Assembly (NCBI GenBank): GCA_964057225.1
Contig: OZ059894.1
Coordinates: 7,264,131 to 7,328,130, forward strand
Source of the DNA: Auanema rhodensis
Taxonomy: Eukaryota; Nematoda; Chromadorea; Rhabditida; Rhabditidae
Reading direction: 5' to 3'
Length of the DNA: 64,000 nt
How positions within the stretch are numbered: position 1 is the first letter of the stretch; each line of letters opens with the position of its first letter. The position numbers were made by a program, and so were the translations under genes. The notes beneath the pieces are model-generated. The model did not search any database. It saw only the letters and a list, made by a program, of their open reading frames with translations, and was not told where the DNA came from. This document shows, one piece after another, positions 58,774 through 64,000 of the stretch.

Positions 58774-60297
58774 GAAAAAAGAGATTAAAATTGTAAATAT
58801 AAATTACTGATTCGGACTTGCAATGCAAAATAGTTTATTGAGCTTTTGGTTTTAAGAATAAAATGAAATGAAAAGGGCGAAATATTTAATTTTCTGAACT
58901 ATGTCTCAATATCTTTTTTTCACATCAATTTTTGAATATTTAACTGTTTTCTCAGCTCAACGTTCATTTAAAATATAATATATATTATACGTATATTACC
59001 ACGAGATTATGTAGTAAAACTCACATCCAACTCAGTATCTTTTATTTTTCTGCTTGCATGCCATCTACTTTTCATTCTCAAACATACATGAACTCAACAC
59101 AATTTCTTATAATTACATATGCTCTTTTGGTTAGTTCATTTCTGTCAGTTCATTCTGGAACATACACTTAATATTTCTCTATGTGCTCTCGTAAAGTTAG
59201 TAGAGCAAAGTACAACTTCTAGAAATGAAACATTTTCTAAAGCTTTTTAAAAATTACAAGTTTAGCTGATTAAATTTGAGACATAATAAACTTTTTTATT
59301 AAGATTTAATTTAATTTTGTTTATCTTTAATTGCATGGAAGTAAAAACTATTAATTTGAGAAACTTCACGTGAATTTCATGCTCATCACTTTTGCCATGA
59401 TTATGCTACGATGGGCGGTCTCACATAGCCTTCGTTGTTGAAAAAATGAAAACAAATCAGAAAATTAAGTGTATTATTTACTTTAATTTTTTTCTTGTCA
59501 ATATTTAAAATTTTTTTTGTCTCAGTTTTGCGAAGCAAATATTTCCTCCGACTTTTGCTATATATTCGTTTTTATCTCTTTTTAGTTGTGTGTGTCATGT
59601 GTTGGTTAGTTGCTAGCAAAGCAGCTGTGTAAGAGAAAAAATGGGGAAAGCCCTCAGGGTCTCCCTACTAAGCAACGCCCCTTTTTGCTATAGCTTTTTG
59701 GTCTGACCACTTTGGCCAGAGCGAAGCCAACCAAGCAGCTCTGGGACTTGACACTTCTGCCTCGTGCCTCTTTTTTGCCTTCGTTTTCACTCCTTTTCCC
59801 ACAGATGATCTTTGCTATAGTGATGAAAGGTTGGGAGCTAGGAGTTAACTCTTGTCTGTTCTGTCATTCTGTTTGCTCCGGCCTAGCTTCATTATACGAA
59901 AACCATCAATTCGTATTTCGCTTGAGAAAATACTAGGTAGGATAATCATGAAAAGAACTTCTTCATTCCAAGTTAGTTGTTTGGTTTTTGAACATATTCA
60001 ATACGCTCACTTGAATATTCCAACTTCTGTTATATACACATACTATTATTTTTTATTTTTCTCTTATTTGAAGCTTATTTTTCATATTTTCTTGGAAAAA
60101 ATTCTCATCTTTTGCTTTATTTTCCTAGATACCTGCTTATATCTACATTTTCATTTCACATGGCTTTTTGTCGTCTATTAGTATCTTGATTATCACCCTT
60201 TTCTTATAAATTATCAATACATTGGTACAATTTTTCAGGATTTCTATACCCCTTTTTTCTCATTCTACTACATATCTGACTACAAGAAACTTTCAAA

Positions 60298-62122
60298 ATG
60301 CACTACCGTGATTTCACATACGAAGAAGAGCCTTCTCTCTGGATTTTCGGATACGGAAGTCTGATATGGAATCCTGGCTTTAATCATGATGGACAGCATA
60401 AAGCTTATGCCCGTGGCTTTGCTCGCCGTATGTATCAAGGAAATACCTTCCATCGTGGAGATGAACAGCTGGTAAGATTTTCTTTCTTATGATTACAATC
60501 TATATTCCTTATTATCACTAAATCATTCATACTTGCTATCCCTTGTCTTATCAAAGATATTTGTTGCGTCAGATTCTACGAATCATGCGAGGTCCGTTTT
60601 AAGTAGCTTATCAAACGCTTCTTCAGTGAATTTTACATCTTTATTCTCTGAAACATGTTGATTACAGTGTGCGCACTATCTATTTTTGGATTTTGTGAAA
60701 GAAAATATCTAAAATAAGATCAAAACGAGAAACTGCATCAAAAATTCGTTAAAGATTTTTTTTATTCGTTTATATGATCGCTAACTTATTCTTTTCAACA
60801 TCTTCGTGGATGTTCCAGCATTCTTTTAGTCAGAGAGAGTACGAGAGAAAAAGAGAAAAAGCGAGGGAGCGAGCGAGAGAACAAGGGTTGATGAAACAAA
60901 GACATCGGGTCCGCTGCAGTCTTTCTAGTTTCGTCAATATATGTCTACAGCCGCAGTATATGAGCTAGCTATACTGCTAGCGAACTGCCAGTTGCAGTAG
61001 TAGCCCTAGCCTTAGACAAGAATGCGCGTGGCTTTTGCATGAATGAAACGCCTGCTTTCATGTCTCCTCTTCTCATATTTTCTCTTATGAATTCTCTCGT
61101 TTCTCTGCTTCTCGCTTTTTCAATTTCTATACGCTGTAGTTGGGCATCTGGTGGTCGGAACACAATGGCATGTGACAGAAAAGCACGTGACCAGAATTAT
61201 TATCACTTAGTATATCAATATCACTCTTCGATTTATAACAAATTATAGAAAAAACTAAATGATTAAAACTAGCTGAAATCACTTTAGCGAGTACTCAAAA
61301 GGGTCTTATCTTTTCTTCTCTCTTTTGATTCCAAGTCCTTATTGAAACGTTTCGAAAGGTTTTCTGGCATGATTAACATTAACCTGTCTGATAAGTTCGA
61401 AACTTTCTGACCTGTATGGTTCAAAATCGTCAAACAGAACTGATTTGATATTTGACGTAGACACAGTCTAGAACCGGGTTCTAAACCGAAAAAGTACCCA
61501 ATAATACCTTTGTTATCATTAGAAACATCTTTTTTTATCATTTGCCCTTAGATTATTGTATCAAAATACAATTTTGTTATCAAACAACAATAATAAAAGA
61601 TTTTTTTGATAATCTCTATTTCAGCCTGGACGAGTTGCAACTTTGATTGAACATCCTTCTGCTACTGCAAGCGGAGTTGTATTCCGAGTTGAAGGAGTTT
61701 CCGAGATCGCCAAGGCTGTTGCTCATCTAAAAGAAAGAGAAGTGCGTCTTACATATTCGATTCAATGACGTCAATATCATTTGATGTTGATCAAATATAT
61801 AAATTTCTTATTACAATTCTTACAGCTCGACAATGGCTATGAATTCTGTATGGTACCTGTTGAGGTTCTTATTGACGATGAAGACGACACCGTCAATATG
61901 ATGGCTTTGACTTGCATTGCTCGAGGAGATAACCAGTTTTACCTTGGACCTGATAATGTTTCCAAGATGGCTCGGGAAATTTGCATCGCCAGAGGACGTG
62001 CTGGACCAAACCACGAATATGTACTAAAGTTGGCCGAAAATGTGCGAAGACTATTCCCCGAAGAAGAGGATGACCACCTGTTTGAGCTTGAAACCCTTAT
62101 TCGACGATCTGCATTTGCCTGA
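60298..62122 (+). CDS. ChaC-type gamma-glutamylcyclotransferase (glutathione-specific)
   Basis: Cleaves glutathione to 5-oxoproline and Cys-Gly in the cytosol. Three exons, 60298-60471, 61625-61741 and 61826-62122, give 195 aa, close to human CHAC2. It has the family signature WIFGYGSLIWNPGF near the N-terminus, RRMYQGNTFHRG, PGRVATL, and C-terminal YLGPDN, AGPNHEYVLKLAENVR and LFPEEEDDHLFELE. The catalytic Glu, which in CHAC2 lies in the FREKGGY segment, aligns with Glu97 of LKERE at the exon 2/3 junction, just before LDNGY. The first intron is 1.15 kb, and the gene has a long upstream flank. Confidence 0.93.
60472..61624 (+). other. ChaC intron 1 (1.15 kb)
   Basis: Contains a purine-rich GAGAGA/GAGCGAGCGAGAG tract at about 60829-60890 followed by a GC-richer block to 61030. 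Short ORFs on both strands overlap one another. No exon with matching phase was found. Confidence 0.5.
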
Positions 62123-63554
62123 ACATTTTGCAATTTTTTAAAAAAACTAATCTCAGATTGACAATCTATTTGCTATGTTTTTTTTCAAATAGATATCAGC
62201 ATGTAATGCCCAACGCTTTCAACCTCAAACTTTAATGAGGATCAGCTTTATGCGATTTTGTACATATGTATATGATTTGTATAATTGTAACTACTTGGAT
62301 CTGTTTCATCTGAACAAATAGGCAACGAACTGCTCAACTATCTTTCTATGTTTCCAAAACAACTCATGCCCATATTGCTTTCTAATTTCAAAAATTTCGA
62401 TTATTAATGATCATCCTTATTCATATCGCATGAGATGTCAGTGAGCTTCTTCACATTTGAACGTTTGTTGAGTACCAGTTCGGCTATGATTTTTTTAGAA
62501 AAAAAAGCATTAACGAGTTTCATGGGTTGTCCAGTTGCTCTCTCACGTGTACTTACTTTCTAATCGTCTACCGAAATTGATATTTCTTTAACGAATAGAA
62601 ACTTTTACAAAAGTTTTAACATTTAAAACTGTTTATTTCTATGTTTTATTGACCGTTTTAGGAATCAATAGCATTAAAGGTTTTATATTATATATATTTC
62701 AAACACATTTCACTAAACATCATACAGTACTACAATGATATTGAAAAAAAAGTTATATACTTCACAGTTTGAGCTCCAAACTACATGTTATGTGCTGGTA
62801 TGCTAACATATATGAGAGCTGGAAATATTTTTTGAATGATCCTACTTCTTTTCGGGAAAGTAAGTACGAGTTCGTTGTATATAGCAACACCTTCTTGTTA
62901 AACTCAGATTTGAAATATCATTTTGGCTCCAAAGAAGAGATCCTGTAGATCAAATTTCAAAGTAATAATTTTCAAAGTAATGTTTGCCTTTAGTGAAGGA
63001 CTATGAGATATTGAATGAACTATTATTTTTTTATTTTTTGACTTCAAAACAAAACCCAAAATCAAAAATATTTATTTTTTAAACTTTCATATCATTATTG
63101 GAACAGGTTTCGATCAAAGAAGTGCGAAGTTTTTCAGATTATATCAGTTTATTACCATAATTGATAGAAAATATGCGCAAAACGATTGTTTTCTCTGTGT
63201 AATTATACTTGAAAACAACAAATCACCTGGTTAAGGGGTACATATATATATACCTTGAAATACAGAGTGATATTCAGTACAGTTTGATTATAATTTAAAC
63301 TGTGATTTACATATCGAAACACCATTTATTATTTGTACACAGTAATTTCGCTATCTTGGTGTTTTTCCTAAAATGATTTAGTTCAGTCTTTTGTTCTTCT
63401 TTGCTTTAAACTATGATGTCATTTTAGTTAATGTTCATCTGTAACTGATTTCTTTTTAAAAAAAATGTTTTATTAAACTTTTTATGTCCTTGTACCTATG
63501 ATCATTCTATATAAAAGTTCTAACCAACATCTATTCAGATTTAAACCAATTAAG
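62123..63554. other. Intergenic region, ChaC to TIL gene
   Basis: AT-rich 3' flank and promoter region. A TATATAAA-like element, CTATATAAAAG near 63508-63518, sits about 40 nt upstream of the TIL-gene ATG. Nothing else seen. Confidence 0.5.
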
Positions 63555-63967
63555 ATGTCTGTTCTTCGTTTGGTAAGATTATCTTTCAATTTCTAAACAA
63601 TGATTTTCATTCTCAGATTATTGCTCTTGCAATTCTTGCTGTAACTATCGAAGCTGGTGTGAACTACCTAGTTAGAGAAGCTAGAAACAGTCCAGTTAAA
63701 CCACGTCAGTTTCATCTTCATTTATCTTGAAATAGCATCAAGTTCAGAATGTGGTGAGAATGAGCAATTTACCAACTGTGGAACTGCTTGTGAGCCCAAG
63801 TGTGGTGATCCAGAATTCGTATGACATTCACAATGAATTTTCTCTAAAAACGACTTTTTTAAAGATGGCATGCACCCTTCAGTGTATCGTTAATGTTTGC
63901 CAATGCAAGCAAGGTTTTGCCCGGGACAGCCAAGGAATTTGTATTCCAAAGGAAGACTGTAACAAGG
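63555..63967 (+). CDS. TIL-domain secreted protein (trypsin-inhibitor-like), partial at window end
   Basis: Exons 63555-63572, 63617-63704, 63736-63818 and 63865-63967 with matching phases; the last ends at GTAAG and the gene runs off the window. It starts with a clear signal peptide (MSVLRLIIALAILAVTIEAG) followed by a short propeptide-like stretch. One complete TIL domain then follows with ten cysteines in the family spacing (ECGENEQFTNCGTACEPKC, then ACTLQCIVNVCQCKQGF, ending CIPKEDC), which form five disulfides in known members. TIL proteins of nematodes are often serine-protease inhibitors; the target protease cannot be read from the sequence. Further TIL domains may follow beyond the edge. 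Confidence 0.9.
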
Positions 63968-64000
63968 GTAAGTTTCTTTTCACAAAGTTTTTATTTAAAA

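Larger units (their letters stand above)
53440..60297. other. 6.9-kb intergenic region, rme-1 to ChaC gene
   Basis: Starts with the rme-1 3' UTR and ends with the ChaC promoter. Long AT-rich stretches (53900-55700, 57000-57900), a (TA)38 run, pyrimidine-rich blocks (58000-58600), and one GC-richer island with exon-like signals on both strands at 55760-56310 (see findings). A 133-codon ORF at 57927-58328 lies in pyrimidine-rich sequence and looks compositional. No RNA gene or mobile element recognised. Confidence 0.45.

Noticed and set aside
58625-58810. ORF with a long Tyr-Ile repeat
   Set aside because: Translation of the (TA)38 microsatellite.

Overview
The window is nematode nuclear DNA: AT-rich (about one third G+C by eye), with many 41-60 nt GT-AG introns next to kilobase introns, and coding exons that read as orthologues of well-known worm genes (unc-76, rad-50, unc-94, rme-1). 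A GATA factor of the worm single-finger type, a TIL-domain secreted protein and a serpentine-receptor-like fragment fit the same picture. The very short introns resemble rhabditid-type nematodes; I cannot name a species.

Layout. 2-452 (+): 3' end of a multi-pass membrane protein, probably a chemoreceptor. 2698-12330 (+): unc-76/FEZ in at least 12 coding exons, including a 24-nt microexon. 12750-14434 (-): mitochondrial tRNA threonylcarbamoyl-adenosine synthase (OSGEPL1/Qri7), tail-to-tail with unc-76 with abutting poly(A) signals. 14616-16130 (+): an SR splicing factor of the SRSF4/5/6 class, sharing a 181-bp divergent promoter. 16860-17955 (-): single-finger GATA factor. 18239-23645 (-): rad-50 with Walker A, zinc hook, signature and Walker B. 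23646-29962: 6.3 kb without an assignable gene. 29963-33643 (+): tropomodulin unc-94 with three in-frame alternative C-termini. 34663-34947 (-): small membrane protein. 38485-39423 (-): unrecognised 167-aa protein. 39985-42203 and 42526-43463 (-): two tandem von Willebrand A (VWA) genes that could also be spliced into one. 45224-53439 (+): rme-1/EHD with at least three alternative 5' coding exons, one of which would give an N-myristoylation motif. 53440-60297: 6.9 kb mostly non-coding, with a (TA)38 microsatellite. 60298-62122 (+): ChaC-type gamma-glutamylcyclotransferase. 63555 to the edge (+): TIL-domain protease-inhibitor-like protein, incomplete.

The genes do not form one pathway. Loose themes are neuronal and muscle cell biology (UNC-76 axon growth, UNC-94 thin filaments, RME-1 endocytic recycling) and housekeeping (tRNA modification, splicing, DNA repair, glutathione turnover). 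I found no tRNA, rRNA, CRISPR array, recognisable transposase or reverse transcriptase. The most interesting signals are transcript-architecture features: phase-matched alternative exons in rme-1, unc-94, unc-76 and the VWA pair, and a long intron in the SR gene that looks like an autoregulatory poison segment. Exon boundaries come from splice-site and reading-frame logic only; no transcript data were available.
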